From the NCBI GenBank assembly GCA_964572225.1, contig CAZNFR010000042.1, forward strand, positions 1-28,841: a stretch of 28,841 nucleotides of DNA, given 5' to 3'. The stretch is from CAZNFR01 sp964572225 (GTDB lineage Bacteria; Bacteroidota; Bacteroidia; Bacteroidales; GCA-2748055). Shown piece by piece: positions 8,152-15,664 of this stretch. Under the pieces are notes generated by a model. The model ran no database searches. It worked only from the letters and a program-made list of their open reading frames with translations, and was not told the DNA's origin. The translations under genes and the position numbers were made by a program. Every line of letters begins with the position of its first letter. Positions within the stretch are counted from its first letter, which is position 1.

Positions 8152-8391
8152 ATGGAAATAAAAATTTTGGGAACCGGTTGTTCCAGATGTAAATCCCTGG
8201 AACACGCCACTCGGCAAGCCATAGGAGAATTGCAACTCGATGCTACGGTTGAAAAAGTGGAAGATATCAGCAAAATAATGGAATATGGGATTATGCGTAC
8301 CCCCGGACTGGTGATCAACGGGAAAGTGGTACTCTTCGGACAGGTACCCAAAACCGACGAATTAAAAACAATTTTAACTCAAAATCAATAA
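8152..8391 (+). CDS. Small CxxC thioredoxin-like protein (redox-active disulfide protein family)
   Basis: This is a 79-residue cytosolic thioredoxin-fold protein without a signal peptide. The active site is C10-S-R-C13 in 'GTGCSRCKSLE', and the cis-Pro loop is visible as 'TPGLVING'. It matches the thioredoxin_3 (PF13192) type often placed next to ArsP-like permeases and CcdA-like proteins. Two bases separate it from the next gene. In this context it probably passes electrons to the CcdA-like membrane protein or acts as a reductant for arsenic-handling thiols. It might correspond to ArsE of arsEFG loci, but I cannot verify that by alignment. Confidence 0.88.
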   Translation: MEIKILGTGCSRCKSLEHATRQAIGELQLDATVEKVEDISKIMEYGIMRTPGLVINGKVVLFGQVPKTDELKTILTQNQ

Positions 8392-8393
8392 TC

Positions 8394-8804
8394 ATGAAAT
8401 TAACAACGTTTCTTTTAGCTGTATTTGCGATATTTTATTTTTTCCCGGAAAGCCAGGCTCAGTCAGAACAGAAAGTAACCGCAAATAACCTGCTTACCAC
8501 AAATGAAGTCACGGTATACTATTTTCATCATAGCCGCAGATGCGTCACATGCAATGCCGTGGAAACCGTTTCCCGTGAAGCCCTGAAAGAATTCTACGGG
8601 AACAAGGTTACATTAAAGGACCTTAATATTGATGAAGCGGAAGGAAAGGCTAAAGGCAAGGAACTCGGTGTCTCGGGACAGACATTACTGATTGTTTCCG
8701 GGGATACAAAGGTCAATCTTACCAATGAGGGATTTATGAATGCACGCAGCAACCCGGAAAGGCTGAAGCAAATCCTGAAATCAAAAATTGATCCGCTTCT
8801 TTGA
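8394..8804 (+). CDS. Exported CxxC thioredoxin-like protein, ArsF-like
   Basis: This 136-residue protein has a signal peptide ('MKLTTFLLAVFAIFYFFPESQAQ') and is predicted periplasmic. The thioredoxin-like domain has C50-V-T-C53 after 'VYYFHHSRRC' and the strand pattern 'VTLKDLNIDE'. The region is similar to proteins named ArsF family (nitrophenylarsenical reductase subunit) in genome annotations; I recall this from memory. Its stop codon TGA overlaps the ATG of the next gene by one base, so translation of the two is probably coupled. The pairing of a periplasmic CxxC protein with a CcdA-like membrane protein suggests electron transfer across the inner membrane. Confidence 0.82.
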   Translation: MKLTTFLLAVFAIFYFFPESQAQSEQKVTANNLLTTNEVTVYYFHHSRRCVTCNAVETVSREALKEFYGNKVTLKDLNIDEAEGKAKGKELGVSGQTLLIVSGDTKVNLTNEGFMNARSNPERLKQILKSKIDPLL

Positions 8805-9505
8805 TGGAAGGATTTCTGAGCGAACTTGCATTCAACAGTTCTTTGCCTTTTGTAACCGCTTTGATTCTTGGGCTGTTGACGGCCATAAGTCCGTGTCCGC
8901 TCGCTACCAATATTACCGCCATTGGCTATATCAGCAAAGATGTGGTGGACCGTAAGCGGGTTTTTATCAACGGAATGGTTTATACCCTGGGCCGAGCTTT
9001 TTCCTATACTCTGCTTGCAGTTATTCTGTTTATCGGTGCCGACCAGTTTAAGGTCTCGGGGTGGTTTCAGCAATATGGTGAAAAGATAATCGGTCCTCTT
9101 CTTGTGGTCATTGGCATATTTATGACGGGATTATTGAAAATAAACTTTCCGGCCTTAACCTCACTAACCGGTAGGTTTCAGAAAAAAGGTATACAGGGTT
9201 ACTGGGAGGCATTATTGCTTGGAGTAGTCTTTGCCCTGGCATTTTGCCCTTATAGTGGAGTTCTCTATTTTGGAATGCTCATTCCCATAACCATCAGCAG
9301 TGCTTCGGGTTTGTACCTTCCTGTGGTGTTTGCAATAGCCACCGGCATTCCTGTAATTATTTTTGCATGGCTGCTCGCATACACGGTTTCGGGAGTGGGG
9401 AAGTTTTATACCGGAATCAAAAAAGTGGAGGTATGGTTCCGTAGGATAATTTCCGGCATTTTTATCGTAATCGGGATCTATTACATCATCCTTATTTATT
9501 TTTAG
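8804..9505 (+). CDS. CcdA/DsbD-like membrane protein, ArsG-like
   Basis: This 233-residue integral membrane protein has about six hydrophobic segments and matches the DsbD transmembrane/CcdA family. One Cys lies in each half: C31 in 'AISPCPLATN' and C148 in 'LAFCPYSGVLYFG'. These are the positions where CcdA/DsbD proteins carry the pair that moves reducing equivalents from cytosolic thioredoxin to the periplasm. Related proteins in arsenic operons are called ArsG and proposed to export aromatic arsenicals, so relay and efflux are both possible. I chose the ATG at 8804, which overlaps the preceding stop (TGATG); a TTG one codon earlier is less likely. Neighbouring thioredoxins on both sides of the membrane support the relay. 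Confidence 0.85.
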   Translation: MEGFLSELAFNSSLPFVTALILGLLTAISPCPLATNITAIGYISKDVVDRKRVFINGMVYTLGRAFSYTLLAVILFIGADQFKVSGWFQQYGEKIIGPLLVVIGIFMTGLLKINFPALTSLTGRFQKKGIQGYWEALLLGVVFALAFCPYSGVLYFGMLIPITISSASGLYLPVVFAIATGIPVIIFAWLLAYTVSGVGKFYTGIKKVEVWFRRIISGIFIVIGIYYIILIYF

Positions 9506-9510
9506 CAATT

Positions 9511-10599
9511 ATGGACAGGATACTTTCGAGATTAGGAATTTTACGCGAAGGAGGAACGAGGCAGTACAAGCACCTATTCCTTATTTTTTCGGTTATCATT
9601 TTCTTGCCCGCATTGGTGATTCTCTATTCTAATCTTCAGGAGATTGCAGATCTTCTTGTTTATGATCTTGTTGGATTTGAAACCGGAAGTAAATTGGCGG
9701 AATCCATTAATTTCTTTATTTACGATACATTGAAGATCCTTATTCTGCTGTTTTTAATCAGTTCCCTGATGGGCATTGTAAACGTTTACTTTCCGGTTGA
9801 GAGATTAAGGGATTATCTGAATACTAAAAAATTATACGGTTTCCAATATTTTTTCGCTTCCTTCTTCGGGGCCGTTACTCCTTTCTGTTCCTGCTCATCC
9901 ATACCCCTTTTTATAGGATTTGTGAACGGGGGAATTCCACTCGGTGTGACGTTTTCCTTCCTGATCACCTCTCCTCTGGTTAATGAGGTAGCCGTTGCCA
10001 TGTTTCTGGGCTTATTTGGACTCAAAGCTACTCTGATCTATGCATTCAGCGGAATACTGCTGGGTACCATCGGTGGTTTCTTGTTAGGGAAATTTAAGCT
10101 GGAGCGTTACCTCAGCGATTGGGTGAAACAAATTCAAGTAAGTTCTCAAAAGACGGTTCAAAAGTGGGAATCGGAAAAAACGCCTTTTCTTGACCGGCTC
10201 CCCGGAATTATTCGCGAAGGTTGGGGGATTGTCAGAAAAGTGCTGGTGTATGTACTTATTGGAATCGCCATCGGAGCAGCAATGCATGGATTCGTGCCTG
10301 AAAACTTTTTCAGTTCTTTTCTCTCCGCTGGAAAATGGTACGCAGTGCCTGCCGCTGTTCTGCTGGCAGTACCCATGTATGCAAATGCGGCCGGTATTGT
10401 ACCCGTGATCCAGGTCTTCGTGGCAAAGGGTGTTCCCCTGGGAACCGCAATTGCATTTATGATGGCTGTTGTGGGACTCTCATTACCTGAAGCTACCCTG
10501 TTGAAAAAAGTGATGAAATGGAAACTGATCGGTATCTTTTTCGGAACCATTACCGTTTTTATTATCCTGCTTGGTTATCTTTTTAACTGGATACTATAA
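9511..10599 (+). CDS. ArsP/DUF318-type permease
   Basis: This 362-residue membrane protein belongs to the PF03773 permease family, which includes ArsP (efflux of trivalent organoarsenicals) and the related SO_0444-type putative Cu/Zn exporters. The key motif is 'TPFCSCSSIPLF' with C126 and C128 in a membrane segment, followed by 'GIPLGVTFSFLITSPLVNE'. The second half repeats the fold ('VPMYANAAGIVPVIQ', 'GVPLGTAIAFMMAVVGLSLPE'). About eight to nine hydrophobic segments are visible, with a soluble loop near residues 195-235. It lies five bases after the ArsG-like gene. Arsenic context favours an organoarsenical or As(III)-thiol substrate over a divalent metal. Confidence 0.88.
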   Translation: MDRILSRLGILREGGTRQYKHLFLIFSVIIFLPALVILYSNLQEIADLLVYDLVGFETGSKLAESINFFIYDTLKILILLFLISSLMGIVNVYFPVERLRDYLNTKKLYGFQYFFASFFGAVTPFCSCSSIPLFIGFVNGGIPLGVTFSFLITSPLVNEVAVAMFLGLFGLKATLIYAFSGILLGTIGGFLLGKFKLERYLSDWVKQIQVSSQKTVQKWESEKTPFLDRLPGIIREGWGIVRKVLVYVLIGIAIGAAMHGFVPENFFSSFLSAGKWYAVPAAVLLAVPMYANAAGIVPVIQVFVAKGVPLGTAIAFMMAVVGLSLPEATLLKKVMKWKLIGIFFGTITVFIILLGYLFNWIL

Positions 10600-10621
10600 T
10601 ACAACCAGATAAATATTGACT

Positions 10622-11458
10622 ATGGACCGACGAAAAGCATTGAAAGTTACAGCCGGTGCATTTGCCGGAGGCGGTTTTGGTCTTCTGGCTATCTCCGGAT
10701 TATTCAAAACCAAACCGCAAGCGGTAACCGAACCCTTTAAACTGGAATTCGAAGAGACAGAAACCGCCTGGAAATATGCTGAGTTGCTGCCTTCCGAATC
10801 CTCCGAAAGGGCCTACAGGTATTACAGTGAAGGGAGTTGCATGTACGCAACCATCAAAGGAATCCTCGCTCAGCTTGAAGAGACCCTGGGAGAACCTTAT
10901 TCTTCCTTTCCACTTCATATGTTTAAATACGGACACGGAGGTATAGGCGGTTACGGAAGCGTATGCGGCACACTTAACGGTGCTGCTGCTATCATGGGCT
11001 TGTTGATCTCAGATAAAGTCATCCGGGATACCATGATAGCCGATTTGTTCCGATGGTACGAACAGGAAGCCTTTCCCATCTTTGTGCCTTCTGAACCCGT
11101 ATACACCCATACACCCGTAAGAAGCATTTCCAATTCAGTTTTATGTCATGCTTCCAATACACAATGGTGCAAAGCGTCGGGCTATAAAGCAACTAGCAAT
11201 GAAAGAAAAGAAAGGTGCAGGCGCCTTACAGCAGACGTTGCCGGCAAAGTGACCCTGGCTTTGAATAAACTCTATTTTGGCGACTATGTTACCGGAGAAT
11301 GCCCGAACAATGAGGCTGCTACCTGTGTTTCCTGCCATGGTAAAGAGGGGAAGTTAGATAATGCCGCTGTTCAAATGAATTGCAATTCCTGCCATTCCAA
11401 GTCCATCGGACACAGACTCTTCTCCGATGCACATTACAAATTTATGAAGGATGTGTAA
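10622..11458 (+). CDS. Tat-exported split-Soret-like dihaem cytochrome c with C_GCAxxG_C_C domain
   Basis: This 278-residue protein begins with a twin-arginine-like signal ('MDRRKALKVTAGAFAGG') and a hydrophobic stretch to about residue 27. The middle region fits the C_GCAxxG_C_C family: C73 in 'GSCMYATIKG', C115 in 'YGSVCGTLNGAAA', then C175, C183 and C199. The C-terminal 50 residues hold two c-type haem sites, C235-V-S-C-H and C254-N-S-C-H. This combination is that of split-Soret cytochrome c, known from sulfate reducers. It should receive haem in the periplasm after export. I chose ATG at 10622; a TTG two codons earlier would put extra residues before the Arg pair. It ends unit 1; a role in arsenic redox is inferred from context only. 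Confidence 0.85.
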   Translation: MDRRKALKVTAGAFAGGGFGLLAISGLFKTKPQAVTEPFKLEFEETETAWKYAELLPSESSERAYRYYSEGSCMYATIKGILAQLEETLGEPYSSFPLHMFKYGHGGIGGYGSVCGTLNGAAAIMGLLISDKVIRDTMIADLFRWYEQEAFPIFVPSEPVYTHTPVRSISNSVLCHASNTQWCKASGYKATSNERKERCRRLTADVAGKVTLALNKLYFGDYVTGECPNNEAATCVSCHGKEGKLDNAAVQMNCNSCHSKSIGHRLFSDAHYKFMKDV

Positions 11459-11506
11459 ATCAATCCCTCCCTTTTCTTAAGATTTGGTTAAGATTAAATT
11501 AATAAA

Positions 11507-11536
11507 TAATTATGACGTAATAATACGTTATAATTA
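11507..11536. promoter_or_regulatory. Putative ArsR operator upstream of the second arsR
   Basis: A 30-bp imperfect palindrome has arms TAATTATGACGTAA (11507-11520) and ATACGTTATAATTA (11523-11536), matching at 12 of 14 pairs. It lies just upstream of a -7 element at 11547 and so covers the expected -33 region. The sequence differs from the operator of unit 1, suggesting separate specificity. Confidence 0.6.
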
Positions 11537-11546
11537 TATTTTGATC

Positions 11547-11554
11547 TACATTTG
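11547..11554 (+). promoter_or_regulatory. Bacteroidota -7 promoter element for arsR unit 2
   Basis: TACATTTG is an exact match to TAnnTTTG, 47 bp upstream of the ATG at 11602. The predicted -33 region falls within the palindrome at 11507-11536. Confidence 0.5.
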
Positions 11555-11601
11555 AATCAGAATTTTAAATGTAATTAGGGTTAAGAATCCCAATTATTAG
11601 T

Positions 11602-11934
11602 ATGACCACATCAAAAACAGAATTATTCAGCACTGAATTGCAAAAAGCAGCCACGGTGTTCAAAGCGCTTTCTCATCCTGCCAGATTAGCAATATTAAAG
11701 TATCTTGCCCAAACACATACATGCATCACCGGGGATATATGCAATGAGATTCCCTTAAGTCGAACCACGGTCAGTCAGCATTTAAAGGAATTGAAATCGG
11801 CAGGACTGATCAAAGGGGAAATTGAGGGAGTAAAGGTAAATTATTGTCTTTCCATCCACACATTGAGATCTCTTGAGGTAGAGATAAAATCACTTCTAAC
11901 GGAGATTATAAATGATAATGACCACCAATGTTAA
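11602..11934 (+). CDS. arsR: ArsR/SmtB family metalloregulator, second copy
   Basis: This 110-residue winged-helix repressor has 'FKALSHPARLAILKYLAQ', a recognition helix 'SRTTVSQHLKELKSAGLIKGE' and the wing 'GVKVNYCLS'. Cys41 and Cys47 ('HTCITGDICNEI') lie at the arsenic-sensing region, and Cys82 is in the wing. It is clearly paralogous to the copy at 7754 but has a different Cys spacing (C-x5-C rather than an adjacent pair). It opens a tight unit of four genes (gaps of 21, 11 and 3 bp) ending with ACR3, and should repress that unit until As(III) binds. Confidence 0.94.
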   Translation: MTTSKTELFSTELQKAATVFKALSHPARLAILKYLAQTHTCITGDICNEIPLSRTTVSQHLKELKSAGLIKGEIEGVKVNYCLSIHTLRSLEVEIKSLLTEIINDNDHQC

Positions 11935-11955
11935 TCAATCCAAAATTTTAGGAGA

Positions 11956-12795
11956 ATGAAACGAGCAATTATAACAGAAAGCGCAATCGCGCATGAAGGA
12001 AATAAATCGGTTCACCCTGGCCGGCAGGGGCTGAAGGTTCCTTCAAACAGGATCCTCTCTTTTGCCGGAAAATCGGAGAATAGGTTTGTACTAATGTTGA
12101 TTATTGTATTCTTCTCGCAAAGCTTAACTGTATACAGTCAGAGTTTTACCAAAGGGCTGCAATCCTATTCACTTAATGTGGTTGAAGAGCTGGACCAGAT
12201 TGATAAACACAGAATACCCACTCTTGACAGCGTGAGTGCCTATATTTTAAATTCCCTTTCCAGCCGGGGTGAGGCCAGAGTGCTGCTGGTGTGTACGCAC
12301 AATTCACGCCGGAGCCATCTTTCCCAGGTTTTTTTGCAGACTGCTGCCTTTTTCTACGGAGTGGAGGGAATCTATACCTACTCCGGTGGAACTGAAGTTA
12401 CAGCTGCCAATGAACGGGCTGTGTCGGCAATGAGTCGGGCGGGATTTATAGTTACTTCAACACAGAAAAATACCTCAAATCCGGCTTATCTTGTGAGTCA
12501 GGGAAAAGAGTTCCCATCCAATGTGTTGTATTCCAAAAAATTTGATGATCCTCAAAATCCAAAGGAAAACTTTATGGCTATTATGGTCTGCTCCGATGCG
12601 GACAAGTCATGCCCTTTTGTCCCGGGTGCGGAAAAACGAATTTCCCTTCCCTTCAAAGATCCCAGGTATTCGGATGGCTCTCCCTCCGAGGAACTGATTT
12701 ATGATGAAACGGCAAGGTTGATTGCCAGAGAAATGTTTTATATCATTAAGCAAGTAAAGGAAATGAGAAACCTTGAAGCTGAAAAACTAAAATAA
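11956..12795 (+). CDS. ArsC-like low-molecular-weight phosphatase-fold protein with predicted export signal
   Basis: The 279-residue protein has a catalytic core from about residue 66. Its P-loop is C113-T-H-N-S-R-R119 (an intact CX5R), and a Cys pair C212/C219 ('VCSDADKSCP') has the same spacing as the resolving pair of thioredoxin-coupled ArsC. D235 in 'FKDPRYSDG' fits the general-acid loop. Cytosolic relatives in Bacteroidota begin near the helix 'LNVVEELDQIDKH'. Here an extra N-terminal part contains a hydrophobic segment at about 45-58 ending 'TVYSQ', which looks like a Sec signal with a long n-region. If real, the enzyme acts outside the cytosol. A GGAG sits unusually close (1 nt) to the ATG. 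An internal ATG at codon 47 would leave a signal without positive charge. It is followed closely by normal ArsC. Confidence 0.82.
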   Translation: MKRAIITESAIAHEGNKSVHPGRQGLKVPSNRILSFAGKSENRFVLMLIIVFFSQSLTVYSQSFTKGLQSYSLNVVEELDQIDKHRIPTLDSVSAYILNSLSSRGEARVLLVCTHNSRRSHLSQVFLQTAAFFYGVEGIYTYSGGTEVTAANERAVSAMSRAGFIVTSTQKNTSNPAYLVSQGKEFPSNVLYSKKFDDPQNPKENFMAIMVCSDADKSCPFVPGAEKRISLPFKDPRYSDGSPSEELIYDETARLIAREMFYIIKQVKEMRNLEAEKLK

Positions 12796-12806
12796 AATTC
12801 TTATCA

Positions 12807-13232
12807 ATGAAAGTTTTAATTTTATGTACAGGAAATAGTTGCCGAAGTCAAATGGCACATGGATTCCTTCAGTCCTTCGATGAGAACCTGATGGTAAGAT
12901 CAGCAGGAACACAACCCGCTGATCAGGTAAATCCTAAAGCAGTGAAGGTGATGGATGAGGTAGGCATAGCCATTGGTCATCATAAGCCTACGTTGGTAGA
13001 TGAGTATCTTGAGGAAGAATGGGATTTTGTGGTCACGGTTTGCGATGATGCCAATGAGAGTTGTCCCGCTTTTTTCGGAAAGGTCAGACATCGTTTGCAT
13101 ATTGGTTTCGAAGATCCTTCCCATGCGACCGGAACCGATGAATTTATCTGGAGTGAGTTCCGAAGGGTGCGGGACCTGATACATTCAGCTTTCTCACAAT
13201 TATATGAAGATCAGATCAAACCACAATTGTAA
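12807..13232 (+). CDS. arsC: Arsenate reductase, thioredoxin-coupled ArsC
   Basis: This is a 141-residue cytosolic arsenate reductase of the low-molecular-weight phosphatase fold. The P-loop is C7-T-G-N-S-C-R-S, and the two other redox cysteines are C79 and C86 in 'VTVCDDANESCPAF', matching the Bacillus/Staphylococcus ArsC triad (10, 82, 89). The Asp of 'FEDPSHATG' completes the active site. It reduces As(V) to As(III), forming a disulfide that thioredoxin resets. It sits between the exported ArsC-like gene and acr3, three bases before the latter, so product and pump are co-expressed. Confidence 0.95.
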   Translation: MKVLILCTGNSCRSQMAHGFLQSFDENLMVRSAGTQPADQVNPKAVKVMDEVGIAIGHHKPTLVDEYLEEEWDFVVTVCDDANESCPAFFGKVRHRLHIGFEDPSHATGTDEFIWSEFRRVRDLIHSAFSQLYEDQIKPQL

Positions 13233-13235
13233 ATA

Positions 13236-14267
13236 ATGAGCACCAACGAAAAGAAAATTGGGTTTTTTGAAAAATATCTCTCCCTCTGGGTTGCAGTTTG
13301 CATAATTACCGGCATTGCCATTGGTCATTATGCCGGTGATGCCATCTCGGTGATCAGCGATCTGGAGATTTCAAAAGTGAATATACCGGTAGCCATACTG
13401 ATATGGCTTATGATCTATCCTATGATGCTACAGGTGGATTTCTCCAGCATCAGGAGCGTTGGAAAGAGACCCAAAGGATTGATTCTGACCCTGGTGGTGA
13501 ATTGGCTTATCAAGCCCTTCACCATGGCATTTTTTGCCTGGATATTCTTTTCAAAACTTTATTCGGCTTTTATTTCACCTGAGGAGGCCGGTGAGTATAT
13601 AGCAGGTGCCATCCTTCTCGGGGCAGCTCCTTGTACCGCCATGGTTTTTGTCTGGAGTTACCTGACAGATGGGGATCCGAATTATACGCTGGTGCAGGTT
13701 TCGGTAAATGACCTGATTATTTTGGTAGCATTTATCCCTATTGTTGGATTGCTCCTGGGCATTACCGATATTTCCATTCCTTACAATACCCTCATTGCCA
13801 GTATAGTTGTGTTTGTCGTGATCCCATTAGTGGCAGGGTTTATTACCCATAAAATACTAATCAATAAACGGGGGGAGGAATGGTTCAGAAAGGATTTCCT
13901 TCCGAAATTCAAACCGGTTTCCATAATTGCCTTGCTGAGTACCCTGGTATTGCTTTTTGCTTTTCAGGGAAATACGATTATTGACAGACCTCTGATCATC
14001 CTTTTGGTGGCCGTTCCCCTGATTATCCAAACGTATTTTGTGTTCTTTATAACCTGGTTTGGCGGACGGTATTTAAAACTTCCTCATGCAATTTGCTCCC
14101 CGGCTGCCATGATCGGTGCCAGCAATTTTTTTGAACTGGCTGTAGCTGTGGCCATCGCACTTTTCGGACTCAAGTCTCCGGCTGCTATGGTCACCGTTGT
14201 AGGTGTTTTGGTGGAAGTACCTGTGATGCTTTCTCTTGTGAAACTGGCGAATAAATGGAAGTATTGA
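13236..14267 (+). CDS. acr3: Arsenite efflux transporter ACR3
   Basis: This 343-residue membrane protein belongs to the BASS-superfamily arsenite pump ACR3 (often annotated arsB). About ten hydrophobic segments are visible. Characteristic stretches are 'IPVAILIWLMIYPMMLQVDF' near residue 50, the conserved Cys segment 'GAAPCTAMVFVWSYLTDGDPNYTL' (cut here by eye around residues 130-153), and 'MIGASNFFELAVAVAIALFG' near 290. The conserved Cys in 'APCTAM' is needed for As(III) transport in studied ACR3 proteins. Length and motifs are complete. It is the last gene of the second arsenic unit. Confidence 0.95.
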   Translation: MSTNEKKIGFFEKYLSLWVAVCIITGIAIGHYAGDAISVISDLEISKVNIPVAILIWLMIYPMMLQVDFSSIRSVGKRPKGLILTLVVNWLIKPFTMAFFAWIFFSKLYSAFISPEEAGEYIAGAILLGAAPCTAMVFVWSYLTDGDPNYTLVQVSVNDLIILVAFIPIVGLLLGITDISIPYNTLIASIVVFVVIPLVAGFITHKILINKRGEEWFRKDFLPKFKPVSIIALLSTLVLLFAFQGNTIIDRPLIILLVAVPLIIQTYFVFFITWFGGRYLKLPHAICSPAAMIGASNFFELAVAVAIALFGLKSPAAMVTVVGVLVEVPVMLSLVKLANKWKY

Positions 14268-14910
14268 TTTACATTATCACTATCCGCAATTCACATAGCA
14301 CTGCTTACCTTGAGCACCTGCGGATTCTTCGCACAGCCTCTATCGCCTGCAGGTCAGTCCGACTGCATCAGGCTCCCTAAAAGAGTCCGGATCAGATAGG
14401 GAAAGGACCATCGACAGGCTGAGGATGACTCTTTTTGATCTTATTCTTACACCTACCCTTAATTTGAAGGGTCCGCTCAGGATTCACCAAATGCCTCTGG
14501 TTCACGGGTCCTCCTGAGGGATCTCTTTCCAGTCATCCGGAAAAAAACCCGGGAAGTGTTTCTCTTTCCTCGGCGTGGATAATCATTATGTGCATGATTA
14601 CATTCAGATTGAATATACAATATAAAATTTATACATACCCTTTCTTTTCCTTAATGATAGGAATTTTGGGTATGAAACGAATTATTGCAAAATATGGCAG
14701 GGAAGGTTTAAAAAATGTCATATACCCGACTTAAAAATTTGAGAATATACTAAATTCCAAAATACAAAACCCAAGTAAGACCTTTCCAATAAGAATCTTA
14801 TTCCTTCTCTCGGCAAGCTTAATATTTTATTAAATCTGGCTTAAGACTGAGACCTCATCCTTTCCATATTTTTAAGGCGTAATAATTCCTCAAAGAAAAA
14901 TCGGATCGAA
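14268..14910. other. 643-bp intergenic region between acr3 and the sigma factor gene
   Basis: No reading frame of useful length is open. The region contains a widely spaced inverted repeat at 14379-14435 and 'TCGACAGGCTGAGGATGACT' at 14411-14430, which resembles a dispersed intergenic repeat common in many bacterial genomes (from memory). Short minus-strand peptides around 14500-14600 are interrupted by stops and may be relics. The last 250 bp are AT-rich and should hold the promoter of the sigma factor gene. Confidence 0.5.
14379..14435 (+). terminator. Possible terminator of the arsenic locus
   Basis: AAAAGAGTC (14379-14387) and GACTCTTTT (14427-14435) are perfect 9-bp inverted arms, the second being followed by TGATCTTATTCTT. 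The 39-nt loop is long, so a terminator role about 110 bp after acr3 is only tentative. Confidence 0.3.
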
Positions 14911-15483
14911 GTGGATGGAGCATTAATAAGAAAGTTTAAAAAGGGGGATCACAGCGCTTTTGGGGCAATTTATAATGAATTGAAAGATGGAATTTATCAT
15001 TTTTCTCTTAGTTACCTCCGAAAACCTGCTGATGCAGAAGAAGTTGTACAGGAGGTGTTCGTAAGGCTTTGGGAAAACAGGTCCCGAATTAATCCAACCG
15101 GGAATCTAAAAGCCTATACCTATAAAATTGCACGAAATTTCGTTTTCGATACCCTCAGGAGTAAAGATTTTCAGTCGGGATTACTTATTTCCGGAGAACC
15201 CGAACCGAATGAAAGAGCCATTTCGGCAGACCAGGAAATGGTTTACCACGAATACATGGAAGTCCTTTCCATGGCCATTGATTCGCTTCCACCAAGAAGG
15301 AAAGAGATCTATTGCCTTAGCCGGGAAAAGAATCTCAGTTACCGCGAGATATCCGGGCAAACCGGGATCTCTGTCAAAATGGTCGAGAAGCACATATCCG
15401 GAGCTCTATCCCATATTCGAAATCAAATGTTGAACCATGCAGAGTTGAGTATTTCCCTTCTTGGTTTCTGTTGTTTTTTCTAA
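14911..15483 (+). CDS. ECF RNA polymerase sigma factor, FecI-like
   Basis: This 190-residue sigma-70 family protein has region 2 at about residues 20-90 ('YHFSLSYLRKPADAEEVVQEVFVRLWENR', seen as 'ADAEEVVQEVFVRLW') and region 4 at about 125-175 ('LPPRRKEIYCLSREKNLSYREIS' and 'SVKMVEKHISGAL'). It belongs to the Bacteroidota FecI-like group that controls SusC/SusD loci. The only suitable start is GTG at 14911. The FecR-type gene follows after 181 bp. It should direct transcription of the susC/susD genes when released by FecR. Confidence 0.93.
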   Translation: MDGALIRKFKKGDHSAFGAIYNELKDGIYHFSLSYLRKPADAEEVVQEVFVRLWENRSRINPTGNLKAYTYKIARNFVFDTLRSKDFQSGLLISGEPEPNERAISADQEMVYHEYMEVLSMAIDSLPPRRKEIYCLSREKNLSYREISGQTGISVKMVEKHISGALSHIRNQMLNHAELSISLLGFCCFF

Positions 15484-15664
15484 ATAGCGCGGATTTCCCA
15501 TTAGTATAAAAGCCAACGGTTTTAGATCCCTTGTTAACTGTAGGTAATTCAAAGGACCCCATTTTCCGGTCTTTTCATGTTCATAAAGAAAAATTATGAA
15601 TTTATATTTCATTTTAGGGGTAGGGTAAGAACCCTTTTCAACGTATTTCTTCAAACGTTAATCA

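Noticed and set aside
14480..14595. Minus-strand peptide relic between acr3 and the sigma factor
   Set aside because: A plausible-looking peptide appears only if a frameshift is allowed in a T/A run, and several stops follow; too weak to call a pseudogene.
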